64,000 nucleotides of DNA from Acestrorhynchus altus (lineage: Eukaryota; Chordata; Actinopteri; Characiformes; Acestrorhynchidae), in assembly GCA_034509495.1 (NCBI GenBank), contig CM067502.1, positions 50,104,835 to 50,168,834 of the forward strand, written 5' to 3'. The notes beneath the pieces were generated by a model. The model was not told where the DNA came from and did no database searches. It saw nothing but the letters and a program-made list of their open reading frames with translations. Within the stretch, counting starts at the first letter, position 1, and the number at the start of each line of letters is the position of its first letter. Both the position numbers and the translations under genes were made by a program. Below are positions 1 through 11,862 of the stretch, one piece after another.

Positions 1-840
1 GTGACTGGTGTACGCGAGTCACCTCTGCTGGACGCCATCTTAAGGTTGTACCAGGCTGATGTGACTGCGTACGTTGAGTCACCTCTTGCTGGACGCCATC
101 TAAGGTTGTACCAGGCTGATGTGTGACTGGTGTACGCTGAGTCACCACTGCTGGACGCTTATCTACGTTGTACCAGGTTGATGTGACTGGTGTACGCTGA
201 GTCACCACTGTTGGACGCTTATCTAAGGTTGTACCAGGCTGATGTGACTGCGTACGCGAGTCACCTCTGTTGGATCGCCATTCAAGGTTGTACCAGGCCG
301 ATGTGTGACTGGCGTACGCTGAGTCACCTCTTGTTGGACGTTTATCTAAGGTTGTACCAGGCTGATGTGTGACTGCTGTACGTTGAGTCACCACTGCTGG
401 ACGTTTATCTAAGGTTGTACCAGGCTGATGTGTGACTGGTGTACGTTGAGTCACCACTGTTGGACGTTTATCTAAGGTTGTACCAGGCTGATGTGTGACT
501 GGTGTACGTTGAGTCACCTCTGTTGGACGTCTATCTAAGGTTGTACCAGGCTGATGTGTGACTGGTGCACGCTGGAGTCACCTCTGTTGATCGCATTCAA
601 GGTTGTACCAGGCTGATGTGTGACTGGTGCAATGCTGAGTCACCACTGCTGGACGTTTATCTAAGGTTGTACCAGGCTGAGGTGACTGGTGGCACGCTGA
701 GTCACCTCGTTGGATCGTTATCTGGCACACCAGGCCGTGTGACTGTGCACGCTGAGTCACCACTGCTGGACGCCACCCAGCGCAGGATTTAGGCTGATGT
801 GACTGGTAATGCTGAGTCACCTCTGCTGGACGTGCCATCT
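1..840. repeat. ~61-bp minisatellite, about 13-14 copies
   Basis: Imperfect tandem copies of a roughly 61-bp unit that can be followed by the recurring words ctgagtcacc and ggttgtaccaggctgatgtg. Copies differ by substitutions and by 1-2 base indels. The array begins before the window, so its full length is unknown. Open frames inside it are made by the repeat and are not credible genes. Confidence 0.93.
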
Positions 841-1160
841 TGATTTATTCAGGTGATGATGGTGATGGATCACAGTGGTCAGAGGGTCAGCATGGATATG
901 TAAGAAAATCACAAAACACCGCGACGAATTCTGTCAGCATGATCACATTTAGTTCATCATATTTTGTGTCCATCTCTGTCTCCTACACTTCAGCTTTATG
1001 TAGCACACCTTCAACCCCTCCCACGACACAGGAATCACACTACAGTCAGACAAACACAGAGAACAACAACAACAGTAACTCAAGAGTGACCAATACACTG
1101 TGGAGCTTTTACTGATGTTTGAAATAATGCCTGAAATAAAGATCCATCACAGATCACACA
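841..1160 (+). other. Unassigned segment with a possible plus-strand 3' exon
   Basis: An open frame at 840-1115 ends in a Ser/Thr/Asn-rich stretch. A canonical aataaa sits about 20 bases beyond its stop, near 1134. I recognise no domain. It could be the last exon of a plus-strand gene starting outside the window, or chance. It does not resemble the receptor exons that follow. Confidence 0.15.
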
Positions 1161-1234
1161 CTCCTGCCTTCACCTGTCCTCTGTAATATTTATTAACCAT
1201 CTGTTTATGAGTCGATTGTGTCAATGATTCTCAC

Positions 1235-2575
1235 CAGAAAACCTGCAGACGAAAGTTCTGAGTAGAAGGTCATGTAACTGACTGAATCTCTCCATCAGCT
1301 GCTCCACAGTAATAACGCCCTCCATCATTTTCTCTCACATCACTGACTTCACATTGAACACTTTAGATCTTCTGTCCTCAGAGATGGAGAACCTGCCTCT
1401 CTGAGATTCTATAGAACTGATCAGGTGAGTATAATGTTCATTTTCCAGTTTATAGAATAACTTGATGTTTGTCTGAAACTCTTCTGGAGTGGAGCAGATG
1501 ATGGTGAGGGTCTCTCCCAGATGACCAGTCACAGTCTTTGGTCCTGAACAACATGGATCTGTCAATCAAACACAGGGGATGAGTTATTATTATATTCTGT
1601 GATCAGTCTGTGTTTTACAATAAGCTCCTCCCCATTTATAACACTGATCCTCTCAGTTCATCTGTAATGTTTATCATAATCAACCATCATAAACAACAGG
1701 TTTCTCACCTTCTTTCATCATCAGATTCGCTGTTTTCCATGACTCCACTCCAGCTTTCTCTACATCGATATAATCCAGAATCTTCTGATCTCAGCTGTTT
1801 GAACATCACTGTTAGTATATGATACCATCCAAAAGAGAATTGTCTTGCGAACCCCATGTATCATATTGTCCATTCCAGTATCTAATATTCACACTCAGAC
1901 TCATCTCTCATTCTGCAAAAATTCTTCAGTCGTCCTCCGTAGCGCTGATGTCCGCAAGTTATTGTAACACCTCCTCCAGGAAATCCAGTCACATTAAAGC
2001 AGCCCACCAGACCTGCTGATGACAGTCAGAACTTCACTCATCTCTCTGATCTCATTCAGCACTAAACAGATCAACACCAGCATTCATTACATCAGTATCA
2101 CAGCGTCCAGTCCATCCCACCTGATCCAACTGATCCCTGCCTTCAGAAGTTCTTGATTGGATGATCGACATTAGATATGGGTTGGAGTCTCCAGGAGATT
2201 TTATTTTTCTTTCTTTCTACTAAACACATCTGTTCAATACTCTAAGATCTAGTAGAAAGTCTCCTCTGGACAGCAAAAACAGTAACTGAGCAGGTGTCCC
2301 AATACTTTTGACTCCACACAGTCTGAATACATATGATTTTACAGGTTTCATTGACCTTCTTGTGACAGATACATGAGTGAGTTTTCGACCATAACTGAGG
2401 TCAGTTAAAGCATATGATGATAGAAACCAGTCAATACACAAACACACACAGTTCAAAGTCCCCACTGGTGATACCAGTCTGAGACACTCATGAAGGCCGA
2501 CTGACTTACCAATTAATATGAAGTAGAACTCTGACCTGAGATCAGGTGGAGGCAGAAGATGAGGAAGATCTTCAT
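1235..2575 (-). pseudogene. Broken pIgR/CD300-like receptor (P0): signal and two Ig exons
   Basis: Three exons can be placed by homology to P2 and P3 further right. The signal exon 2536-2575 reads MKIFLIFCLHLIS and is intact, with a GT donor. The Ig-V1 exon 1709-2012 keeps the start of the domain but meets an in-frame TAG near its middle, and no single frame crosses it. The Ig-V2 exon 1235-1558 starts like its relatives (DPCCSGPKTVT) and then loses one base relative to P2 near 1355, giving a stop. The YYCGAA end of the domain follows in another frame. No stalk, TM or tail was found to the left. Splice borders are retained, so recent decay or sequencing indels are both possible. The family is inhibitory or activating leukocyte receptors. 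Confidence 0.7.
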
Positions 2576-3207
2576 CCTGGTCTAAACATCAACCAGGATC
2601 AAGGCTGTTCACACAAAGTCCAGTCCGATCTTCTCGGGGTCTCTTCGTGTCCCTGTGAGGGTCAGTCAGCACAGTTGGTGTAGAGTCAGTGACCGTTGCT
2701 GCCTGTTTCCTGTCTGTCAGATATGAGTCATATCTTCATCTTCAGAGCTCCTCTCTCACTCTAACCAGACACCAAGTTTAACACAGAGGGGCGGAAAGCG
2801 TAGGTGTTGGTGCATAATCTAAATAGACATCCTTCAATGACCTCATCTCTAAATCGCTAAAGCCAACCAGTGACCTTCAATATCAAGGATCTCACCAGTA
2901 CAGAGAACTCATGAGAAGGTTCTCTCACAGAATTCTGTCAGATACCAATATTGCAAGATCTTCAGTTCAAAAAACTGTTCATTAGAAAAGTTGGGAGGTT
3001 GGGAGGTAACTGGGAGGCAGGAATGGTGTGGCCATCAGGAGCCATCAGCCCCACAGTAGCCAGTCTCAATACAGAAAGGCCTACCAAACCTGAACTTCTC
3101 ACACATCTCTCCTTGACCTTCGACTCTCATCTCTGCATACCTCCATAAAACCTGGACAAGAACCTGGAATAAATTCATGAAGCTCAGTCAGAAGTAAAAG
3201 GTCTGAC

Positions 3208-3253
3208 CTGAGATCTGGAAGGCGGTGATGATGAGGAGGTTCTTCAGCTTCAC
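3208..3253 (-). pseudogene. Orphan signal-peptide exon with GTG in place of ATG
   Basis: The minus strand reads GTG AAG CTG AAG AAC CTC CTC and continues as a hydrophobic stretch (VKLKNLLIITAFQIS) up to a G|GT donor in phase 1, exactly as in the other receptor signal exons. The position where relatives have ATG is GTG, and I see no in-frame ATG just upstream. It is probably the first exon of another receptor copy whose Ig exons are lost or are those of P0. Confidence 0.5.
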
Positions 3254-3417
3254 AGATGTTTTCCTAAGAGTATCACTCTCCTTATAGGAATGGTCACACT
3301 GCGCATGAGTGTCTGTCTCTGCCTCCAGTTTTCATGTTTGGTTGGTTCTAAGAGCTGAGATCAGTCAAAGCTCCTCCCATCACAACACATCAGACACTCC
3401 ACCTGAATGTCTGCATG

Positions 3418-3425
<8 letters not shown>

Positions 3426-3448
<23 letters not shown>
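3426..3448. repeat. (TC)n microsatellite
   Basis: A pure tc dinucleotide run. Confidence 0.9.
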
Positions 3449-3504
3449 AATACAATACAATGAGTTGTGACTGATACTGTAAACTAGAAGAATGATCACA
3501 TACA

Positions 3505-3797
3505 GATGGACAAAAATATTGGGACACCTGGTCTGAATTCAAGAGTGTTAAAAAGGCTTGACCTACATTTGTTGGAGTAACATGGTGGACTTTGTATTAG
3601 ATCGTGGAGCATGTGATTGCATTCAGCAAAAAGAACATTAGTGAGGTCCAGGTGTTAGATGATCACCACTCCACCTCATTCCCAACTCCCAAACTCATCC
3701 TTCTCAAAGGTTCTGGATGGAGCTCCATCATTCCAGAGAACACAGTTCCACTGCTCCACACATCAGTGCATATTCTAGCCCAGTGTTTGTGTGAGTG
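3505..3797 (+). mobile_element. Short nonautonomous DNA element, family M1 copy 1
   Basis: Starts with the terminal-type word ggacaaaaatattgggacac and continues with stretches shared with the copies at 15780, 19904 and 30614 (gattgcattcagc, gtgaggtc, atggagctccatcattccag). No transposase is encoded. The family is common in fish genomes and is probably a Tc1-like or MITE derivative; the exact class was not determined. Confidence 0.7.
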
Positions 3798-4264
3798 AAT
3801 GTCTGTATTCCCAGATATGGACAGGCAGTCTGTCCTGGGTGAATGTCCCCTAGTGCTCGATGCTGATTAAACAGTGAGGACACACAGTTTGTATTTATTT
3901 ACATTAGAGCACAAAGCAGATTTACAGAATTCCAGATATGAGACATAAAGAAACACAACTAATAAAATATAAAGACTGTAACCTTCATTAAAGTGTATTT
4001 TTCAGTTCATTCAGAGAAACTCGTGCTTTGATACAGATTTACACGAGGAGCCCTTTGAGGCTTTGAGAAGATACACAGAGTCACACTGGCTTCATCTTCT
4101 GGCCTGGTTGGGTACTGCACAGCATCCTGTGTCCTGTGTTGACATTTGGTCTGGACACACACCTTTAAGCTCCACCCTCACCTGATTCTGAACAGACTCA
4201 TCTGATTTTCCCAGATTATCCTGTAGTGGACAGTCTAAAATTCATGAAAATAATAAAATATGAC

Positions 4265-4265
<1 letters not shown>

Positions 4266-4303
<38 letters not shown>
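4266..4303. repeat. (TTA)n microsatellite
   Basis: Pure tta repeats directly before the LINE fragment. Confidence 0.9.
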
Positions 4304-4305
<2 letters not shown>

Positions 4306-4310
4306 AATAA

Positions 4311-5657
4311 TTTCCTGACAGAGACCTCAATCAGTCAGGATTGGAAACAACACCTCCAGCACCACCATACTGAGCACTGGTGCCCCCCAGGGCTGTGTGC
4401 TCAGTCCACTGCTCTTCACTCTGCTGACTGTATGACTGTGCTGCAAAGCACAGCTCAAACCACCTCATCAGGTTCGCTGATGACAACTGTCGTTGGCCTC
4501 ATCAGCAAGAACGACGAGTCAGCATACAGAGAGGAGGTGCAGCGGCTAACGGACTGGTGCAGAACCAACAACTTATCACTAAACGTTGACAACCAAGAGA
4601 TGGTTGTTGACTTCAGGAGAACACCAGGTAACCACCACCCGCTAAACATCCAACGGCTCTGCAGTGGAAATTGTGAGAAACACAAAGTTCCTCTGTGTTC
4701 ACATAGCAGAGAACCTCACCAGGTCCCACAACACCAGCTCCATAACCAAGATAGCCCAGCAGAGCCTCTACTTCTGGCAGAGACTGAGGAGAGCACACCT
4801 TCCACCACCCATCCTCACTATGTTCTACAGAGGGACTATAGAGAGCCTCTTGAGCACCTGCATTACTGTCTGGTTTGGGAACTGCACCATCACGGATCGC
4901 AAGACCCTACAGCGGATAGTGAGGACAGCCGAGAAGATCATTGGAGTTCCTCTCCCCTCCATCAGTGACACCTACACCTCTCGCTGCATCCGCAAAGCCA
5001 CCAGCATTGTGGAAGACCCAACCCACCCCTCACACAGTCTCTTCACTCTGATGCCGTCTGGCAGAAAATACCGGAGCATCAGAGCCTCCACCACCAGACT
5101 CTGCAACAGCTTCATCCACCAGGCAGTCAGACTCCTCAACACACAGAGACTGAGCTGAACCCCCCACCACTCTTCACACCCACATTCACACAGAGACTGA
5201 ACCGAACTGAACCCCACACCACTCCTCACCCACACAAATACCACCAAACACTAAGACTGGACTACACCCACCCAGCACTCTACACACACACTCAGCACAC
5301 AGGGACTGGATCATCCCCATCCTAATCAGCAATATTTGCTGCTCATTCAGAACTATAAACCTTCTACCTCAGTAACTGCTGTTATCATGCACATCTAAAT
5401 GTTACAGTATGTTACATATGTCCGCACCTTATTCCCACCATGAACACCTTATCTCGTTTTACCCTTTTGGTATTTCACTGTCCTGTCCTGTCTGTCAAAC
5501 TGTCTCTTGTTTACTCTATTTATTGTAGTGTTTGCACTTTTTGTTGTCCTATTGTTCTTGCTGCTCCATGTCGCACCTTGGTTCCGGAGGAACGTAATTT
5601 CGTTACACTGTGTACCTGTACTCAGATATAATGACAATAAAAAGCCTTGACTTGACT
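4311..5657 (+). mobile_element. 5'-truncated LINE, L2/Rex1-like (reverse transcriptase 3' part)
   Basis: The copy begins inside the reverse transcriptase: a STGAPQGCVLSPLLF-type motif lies near 4374-4430, and the catalytic FADD block near 4472. Then comes the C-terminal RT region with TVWFGNC and LQRIVRTAEKIIG near 4870-4950, ending at a stop near 5158. Frames must be joined at least twice, just after FADD and near 4660, so it is not functional. The 3' end has the typical tail aatgacaataaaaagccttg. The clade is called only from these motifs; L2 and Rex1 are both possible. Confidence 0.85.
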
Positions 5658-5715
5658 AATAATGTAAAAAGTTATGACGTGATATAGTAGCAATAATAAC
5701 AAAAAGAACAATATA

Positions 5716-7290
5716 CTATGTGTCGTCAGCATAGCAGTGGTCAGTAAAACCATGAGAAGATATTACTTTACCAAGAGAGGTAGTGTAGAGAGAAAAGAGA
5801 AGAGGACCAAGGACTGACCCTTGAGGAACACCGGTGGAGAGTCTGCATGGAGCTGATGTGGCTCCCTGCCATGTGACTGGGTAAGGATGCTCTTCCAGGT
5901 ATGATGCAAACCATTGTAATGCAGAACCGGTGATTCCAAGGCTACCAAGGATTGACAGGAAGATCTTGTGATCTACTGTATCAAAGGCTGCAGAGAGGTC
6001 GAGGAGAATTACAACAGAGGATAGTTTGGCTGATCTTACAGCATGGAGTTTCTCAGTGACAGCAATGAGAGCAGTCTCTGTTGAATGTGCCGGGTCCTGT
6101 AGATTGTTTTGATTGAGAAACAGAGATAGCTGATTGTAGACAGATCGTTCGAGGATTTTTGAGAGGAAGGAGAGCAGTGATATTGGTCTATAATTGCTAA
6201 TGTTTGAACAATCAAGAGTTCGCTTTTTCAAAATTGGGACCACTCTGGCAGCTTTGAAAGTAGATGGAACATGACCGGATGACAGTGAGCTGTTTATGAT
6301 AAAAGTAATGAAAGGCAGAAGGTCAGGAGCAATTGTTTGAAATAGAGAGGACGGGATAGGGTCTACAGGACAGGTGGTTGGATTGTTGGATGTGAGAAGA
6401 TGTAGGATGTCAGTTGTGGAATGTGGAGAGAAAGAGGAAAGAGATGCAGGAGGAGAAGGGTGTCTGATGGGAGGAGTAGAGTTTTGTGGAAGGGAGGGTG
6501 GAAAGGATTGGCAGATCTTGTCAACTTTTTCTTCAAAGAAGGTGACAAAATCTTGTGGGGTGAGGGTGGTTGGAGCAGGGAGGAGGTAGGAGGGTTTAAG
6601 AGAGAAGAGAAGACAGAAGAACTTGCGTGGATCAGATGCCGATGCTTCTAGTCTCTCCTTGTAAAAGGGTGATTTTGCAGCAGTTACTTCTGCTGAGAAT
6701 CTGGAAAGGAGGGCCCGGTAAACACAGAGATCCAAGTCCTGTTGTGTTTTTCTCCACTTTCTTTCAGCCAGTCTCAACTCTCTTCGGTTGTTGCGCTTAA
6801 GGTCTGTCAACCACGGGGAAGGTCTGGAGGTTCTTGCAGGTCTTTGAGAGAGACTACAGAGAAGGTTGACTGAAGAGGAGATGGATGAAAGGAAAGTGCT
6901 TGTAGCAGTTTCCAATGGAAGGGAGGAGAAGGAATCAAGATGTGCAAGGGTTGTTAGAATAGTGGAGGCAAGAGAAGATGTAAAGAGTGTGTGGAGGTTA
7001 TGATGAGAGGTGGAAGAAGTTGGGGAGACAGCATGTGGAAAAGAAGGGAGGGATGAAGGACATGAAGTGATGGTCAGAAAAGTCAAGGGGAGTAACTGTC
7101 AGATCCAAGGCAGGGACAGGTCTGCTAAAGATTAGATCCAATGTGTTGCCTGCCCTTTGCGTTGGACCTGACTGGTTAAAAGTGAGGTCAAAAGAAGATA
7201 AGACGTTGGATGAGACATGATGACTGCAGTTTCTCTGATGGAAGATTGAAATCACCAATAAGAATGAGTGAAGTCAGATTTCTGTACTGC
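5716..7290 (-). mobile_element. LINE fragment (endonuclease end plus RT), L2-like, opposite strand
   Basis: Reading leftward from 7290: the endonuclease signature GDFN (7245-7256), then RAGNTLDLIFSR and SDHHFM from the end of the APE-type endonuclease. A long open frame of 456 codons (7086-5716) follows, with RT blocks SNISNYRPISLL, LLDLSAAFDTVDH, STGVPQGSVLGPLLFSLY and HCYADDT. The frame stops directly after YADD, and the rest of RT and the 3' UTR are absent. A LINE lacking its 3' end is unusual, because insertion starts from that end, so a secondary deletion is likely. It lies tail-to-tail with the LINE at 4311-5657. Confidence 0.88.
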
Positions 7291-8243
7291 TAACTGGTAA
7301 TTGCAGAGCCCCCCAGTTACCATCACCAGAGAATCTGATGAAGCAGGCAGGTAAATGAGGTTACTGGAATTGCGGTTTCTGTTACTGTGGTAATGTCTTC
7401 TGGTGATTCAACTCAACAACTCTATCTACAAACCACTACAGACGTATCCCTTCAATTTATCGAGAATTGCAGTCTGAAACTCCGCCCCTGCAATTCACAC
7501 CTTAACTAACCCGAAACCACACCGGATTTCAACTAACAGGAGGGTACCCGGTTAGATAAGACAGACAAGAGTTCCTCCAGAGTCTAATTAAATAAATCCA
7601 AAGAAACAGCCTAACCTTACAAGCAGAGAAAGATTCCAAGTACAAATAACTGCAAGCACAGAATCGTTCTGAATAGCTTAATGACTCAGTCTTCACATGT
7701 TAATGTTTAAAAACAATTGAAGGTTGGAATGAGAAATTTTATTTAACATCAAAAAACTTTTTTAGATCAATTTTACAAATATGAATAAAATATTGAACAA
7801 TGATGTATTTTCTCTGAAATTATTATAAATGTTTAATTCATAAAATAACTGGATGATGTTTTAGTAAATGTTTCCTAAGAGCTTAAAAGTTATAACCAAT
7901 AAGTGAAACATATTTAGGACAAGGACTGTGTCCCATATTTGTCACTGTCAGCCAAAAACCTTAGCTTCTAAATTTCTCGTAAAAGGCAAATTTACAGGGA
8001 ACGTAAATAAATAGTCGTAATGTTTAATGGAAGTCGGAGTATAAAGACCATTTCTTTTGGTCCATTAATCATCAAACTAAAGAGCAACATTCACATTCTG
8101 TCAGAAAGTAAACAATGGAGATACAAGGTTTTTGAAAGACAGCAATATTTCTTTAAGTGAACACTATGATCAGTAGCCTTTCATGTGTAATTATTTCACC
8201 CCTTCCAATGATCCCGTTTCCTACTCAGCATTAGGACTCAAAA
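7291..8243. other. Non-coding stretch, nothing recognised
   Basis: AT-rich sequence between the LINE fragment and the first GIMAP exon. If module I once had C and B exons, they should have lain on this side, but no AIG1 motif is visible here. Confidence 0.5.
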
Positions 8244-9052
8244 TTACTGAATCATGCATCTCGACTCGATCACTACCAAAACGTTTGCACCACCAGCAAC
8301 AGCTGCAGTATTTATCGCTACACCTACAATCTCCAAGATTTTATTTTCTCTTTCTGCTCTCCTTCTTGATTCTAGAAAACTAATGAATTTATTTTTTTGT
8401 TTGATTGTTGCCTGTTCCTCTCGAATTGCTCTCTCAGCCATCTGCAGCATCTGATTAGTGTAGTGATCTCCACCATTTTCGACAACCATTTGATTTATGT
8501 CCGTAATCAGAGCTTTAATCTGTGTCCGATCTTTAACTTCATTGTTGAAGACATGGTATCGCCCACTGGAGGACTGGATGAATTCCAGCAGGTCAGGATT
8601 TTCTGTGACAAAATCATGAATAGTCTTTTTAGTCTTCTTCAGCTGGTCTCCCTGGGTGAAGAGGACCATGGTGTATTTTGAGGCTTCATCTCCAAAGATT
8701 CCCTTGATGATCTCCAGTGTTTCTTTCTCCTCCTGGGTGAATCTCCCGAGCTGGATCACCACTAAGAACACATGAGGTCCTGGAGCACACAGTGATATGC
8801 TCAATTTGATCTTCTCTATGATCTCCTCATTTGAAAAGTTGGTATCAAATATGCCTGGTGTGTCAATGACAGCCACTGGATTACCAGCCACAGTCCCTCT
8901 GATTTTCTCACAGTCTGTGGTCACAGAAGATGAAGACAATTCAGATTTGAACATTTTTCTCCCAAAGATGGTGTTTCCTGTAGCACTTTTTCCCACTCCA
9001 GTCTTTCCAACCAGCACAATCCTCAGCTCATCATTGTTCATCAGCCTCTGCT
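8244..9052 (-). CDS. GIMAP (AIG1-type GTPase), type A, copy A1
   Basis: This exon encodes one AIG1 domain and a stop. Counting from MNNDELRIVLVG: the P-loop G1 is GKTGVGKS at residues 12-19, the G3 DTPG at 60-63, the conserved GIMAP box (LSISLCAPGPHVFLVV) at about 80-95, and a G4-like T-Q-G-D at 129-132. The C-terminus has a basic/charged helix and then a hydrophobic segment that may anchor it in a membrane. The acceptor AG lies at 9053-9054, so the exon probably joins the leader at 9874-9907 in phase 1 (giving E-Q-R-L before MNND), for about 280 residues. MNND could also serve as start. GIMAPs bind GTP and act in lymphocyte survival and at organelle membranes. It is type A like 16525 and 27467; no C or B partner follows. 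Confidence 0.93.
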
Positions 9053-9288
9053 CTGTTAAAGGACAGGTACAGCATTTACACTACAAGTACAGTTTCAGTC
9101 ATTATACAGGTTTTTGCTTTTATGGCTTTGATCTGGTCCTCTTTCCAGTTTTGTTAAACCCAGGAAAGGAGGATCATCCCATTACTTTGGTCTTCACAAG
9201 ATTATTTTCTTATATTTTTAAATGTTGAGGTTCCATATGCTGCATCCATGTAGCCTACACAAACACAGCTTACCCAGTGCAGAAACCA

Positions 9289-9480
9289 CTACCTTTTCTT
9301 TTTTTTTCTCTCCCCCCCAGTCTTCCTGGCCAGTAGGGGGCAGCTACTTTGTTTATATATATAGGCACTTTTCCAAGTGATTTGCCCTGAGATGCCATTT
9401 TGTGCTCTGATGAAGGCCTGAGTAGGCCGCAACTGCCTTGTTTCAATAAAGGCTTTTTCTAGATAGTGTGCCCGGGAGTT
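9289..9480. other. Possible retroelement 3' fragment
   Basis: Around 9410-9450 the words gatgaaggcctgagtaggccgc and ttcaataaaggc resemble 3' ends of some fish and amphibian retroelements. No coding motif supports this. It lies in the intron of the A1 gene. Confidence 0.25.
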
Positions 9481-9873
9481 CCTTTGCTCTAGGTAATTTT
9501 TTCTCCTCCTGTTCAGTGTGGATGCACATGTCTCTCTTCTACACTCCCAGAGCATTTTTTGTTTTCTTACAATTGCACCTACTCCCCAGGAGCACCTATC
9601 CTTTTGTTTGCAAAGTTGTGACCCCTGCAGCGCTTCTTCATTCTGTGCTATGTCTAATACTCTATTTCTCAATTTGTCTTATTGTTGGTCTTTCTCCTGA
9701 ATCCACGTCCATATCTCATGGGGCTTTATCTCCAACCAGGCCTTTTCTCAGCTTTCATTTTACTGTTAGTGTTTAACTTAGAAAATAAACTCAATGTCCC
9801 GACCAGGAGCTTTTAATACTGATTTCAAAGGTGTTACATGATCAGTAGTTTTGTTTAGTCAGACAGAACTTAC

Positions 9874-9907
9874 CCGTAATAGATCCTGATGCCATCATAT
9901 CACTCAT
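9874..9907 (-). CDS. GIMAP leader exon, module I
   Basis: ATG at 9907 encodes MSDMMASGSIT and then one base of a split codon before a good donor (GGTAAG). The 5' UTR before it contains cttcatccaactct, which is shared with the leaders at 19676 and 30389; that shared UTR is why I call it the same exon. The coding part differs from theirs. It most simply splices to A1 at 9052. Confidence 0.75.
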
Positions 9908-9998
9908 TTTGAGAGTTGGATGAAGAGTTTCTCTCTACAGAAGCTGGAGCTGAGTTGTGGTCTTCAGTATTGTGGTTCTACCTCTGCAGTTCCACACT

Positions 9999-10008
9999 CT
10001 TATATATC
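9999..10008 (-). promoter_or_regulatory. TATA box of GIMAP module I
   Basis: The minus strand reads gatatataag, about 90 bases before the leader ATG, a normal spacing for a TATA box plus a short 5' UTR. Modules II and III carry a weaker gatatagga at the matching place. Confidence 0.6.
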
Positions 10009-10289
10009 TGCCTGTGTGTCTAACCTGTCTCTGAATATAGCCCCTCCCTTTCTTCACTGCTAAAATGGGGATTCATTTCCTTTGTTTCACACAAACACCT
10101 TGTATCTCCAAAACAGAAACTTTACAGGAGACGGAATAATTTCCTTAAGTTTCGATGGACATCAATCTAAAAGTAATGAGGGCAGCTGTGGCCTGGTGTT
10201 TAGGGAACCAGTCCGGTGACTGGAAGGTTGATGTTTGATTCTCTGATTTTACAGGTCAGGCATTAATCTTGTTTGGGTGTGAAATTGAA

Positions 10290-10313
10290 CTGTTTTTTTT
10301 TTTTTTTTTTTTT
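10290..10313. repeat. Poly-T tract
   Basis: A run of about 20 T. The flanking sequence shows no clear retroposon body. Confidence 0.7.
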
Positions 10314-11862
10314 GTATTTTGTTTTGTTGAGGTTTGTTGTTGAGTTGGTTCCCCAGTACAGTGTGTAGAAATGTTAATTAGGGGGTCTATAGTATTAGGT
10401 GAGGTTCTGCTGAATGTGGGAAATTAAAAAAAACAGGGGTTGAGAAGCCTTTAAAAGAACACCACTGAACAAAGAGTAGTTCTCCCAGTATAGGTCTTAA
10501 TGGGTTAAAGGACAACTCAGCTCAGAAATCAGCTAGAATTCACTCGTTTACAACTGAATTAAATCCCAGCTTAAATTTCCAGTTTTTACATTTTATTTTA
10601 ATATTTTATTTTATTTTAATGTCAAGTATTATAAAGAACTTATTATTATAAACATCATTATCAATCTAATCATTACAAAGAACTCGTCAGAACTCATCGC
10701 ATGTCCAGCAGGATTTCTGAGATATAGCTGGTTTTGATTTGACTGATCTAAGATCTCCAAAAACTACAATATCTGATATGTGGGACAGTTTTTTTAAATC
10801 AAACTACAAAACATCCCACATATTCAGTCTAGATTTCTAAAGGTTCTAAACACATACATCATTATATATAAATAAGTAAGCATTTAACTTTCGTGGTGTT
10901 ACTGTTCACAAACATGAAACTTCCAACTGGGTGGTTTTGTTGTGCACTGAATGAAAAGTCCAGAAACTGGTGTGACTGGTCCACGGCTCTCATCCCCTGA
11001 TTGTTACAGACGATGAAATGTGATGGTGCAATGTGTGAACCATCACAGTGCTGTGATCAAGCCTGACCTACTGTCAGTTTCGATTTCTTTTGTAACCCAT
11101 GTCTATGCATGCATTATGGTGTAAACCCCAGCTGAACCAGTTGAATCAGAAAAGGCTTCAGGATTTAGAAGTATATCAGACCTGGATCCATCCTGCTGTC
11201 CAGTGTCCAGTTTAATGTCCTACAGGTTCCTTCTGATTGGGTTTAATGACCCAAATTAATCTTTCTAACCAACATTAAAATTAAAGCATTTTATTGATCA
11301 AGAGCCAATCAGGTTTACACTCATCCACAGTCACATCAAGACAGTCTGTATAAGTTTTATATTGACTAACATTTTTTTGAAGACTTCTTTTTAAACCAGG
11401 TTTAAGGGATAATAAATAAATGTTCATTCATTAATTCAATCATTCATTCAACTTTGTATCCATTCTGTTCAGGGTCACGATGGGTCTGAATTCTTCCAAG
11501 AAGGCAGGAATAATCCTTGAACACCTTGTCTAGGCCAGTGTTTGCCAACCCTGTTCCTGGATGCTCAGCTGCTCTGCATGTTTTAGAGCTGACCCTGCTC
11601 CCCCACACACCTGATTCAACTAATCAGCTCATTAACAAGCCCTTCAGAGTTGCAAGGGGTGTGTTAAAGCTAAAATGTGTAGGGCAGGTGTGCCTCCAGG
11701 AACAGGTTTGGGAAACACTGGTCTAGGCAGTGCCTGGGTGGTATGATGCTTCCATCAAATTTCTTTGATCCCAATCTGCTCACTGGGATATCCTATCAGG
11801 AATAATTTGGTAGTTTAATCTGATGACGTTGAAGGAGGTTGAAACAATAATTCTGCACGTGT
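10314..11862. other. Non-coding stretch between GIMAP modules I and II
   Basis: No exon or AIG1 motif seen on either strand. 11535-11720 has the words gttcctggatgctcagctgctctgcatg and ctccaggaacaggtttgggaaac, which look like a degraded dispersed repeat with inverted ends. The rest is AT-rich and unrecognised. Confidence 0.4.

Noticed and set aside
8397..9228. Plus-strand open frames opposite A1
   Set aside because: They mirror the GIMAP exon and recur opposite A2 and A3 (16943-17503, 27873-28358) only because the sense exon is conserved; no domain.
9289..9672. 127-codon minus-strand frame
   Set aside because: Low-complexity Lys/Arg-rich end and no homologous domain; it overlaps a probable retroelement scrap in an intron.
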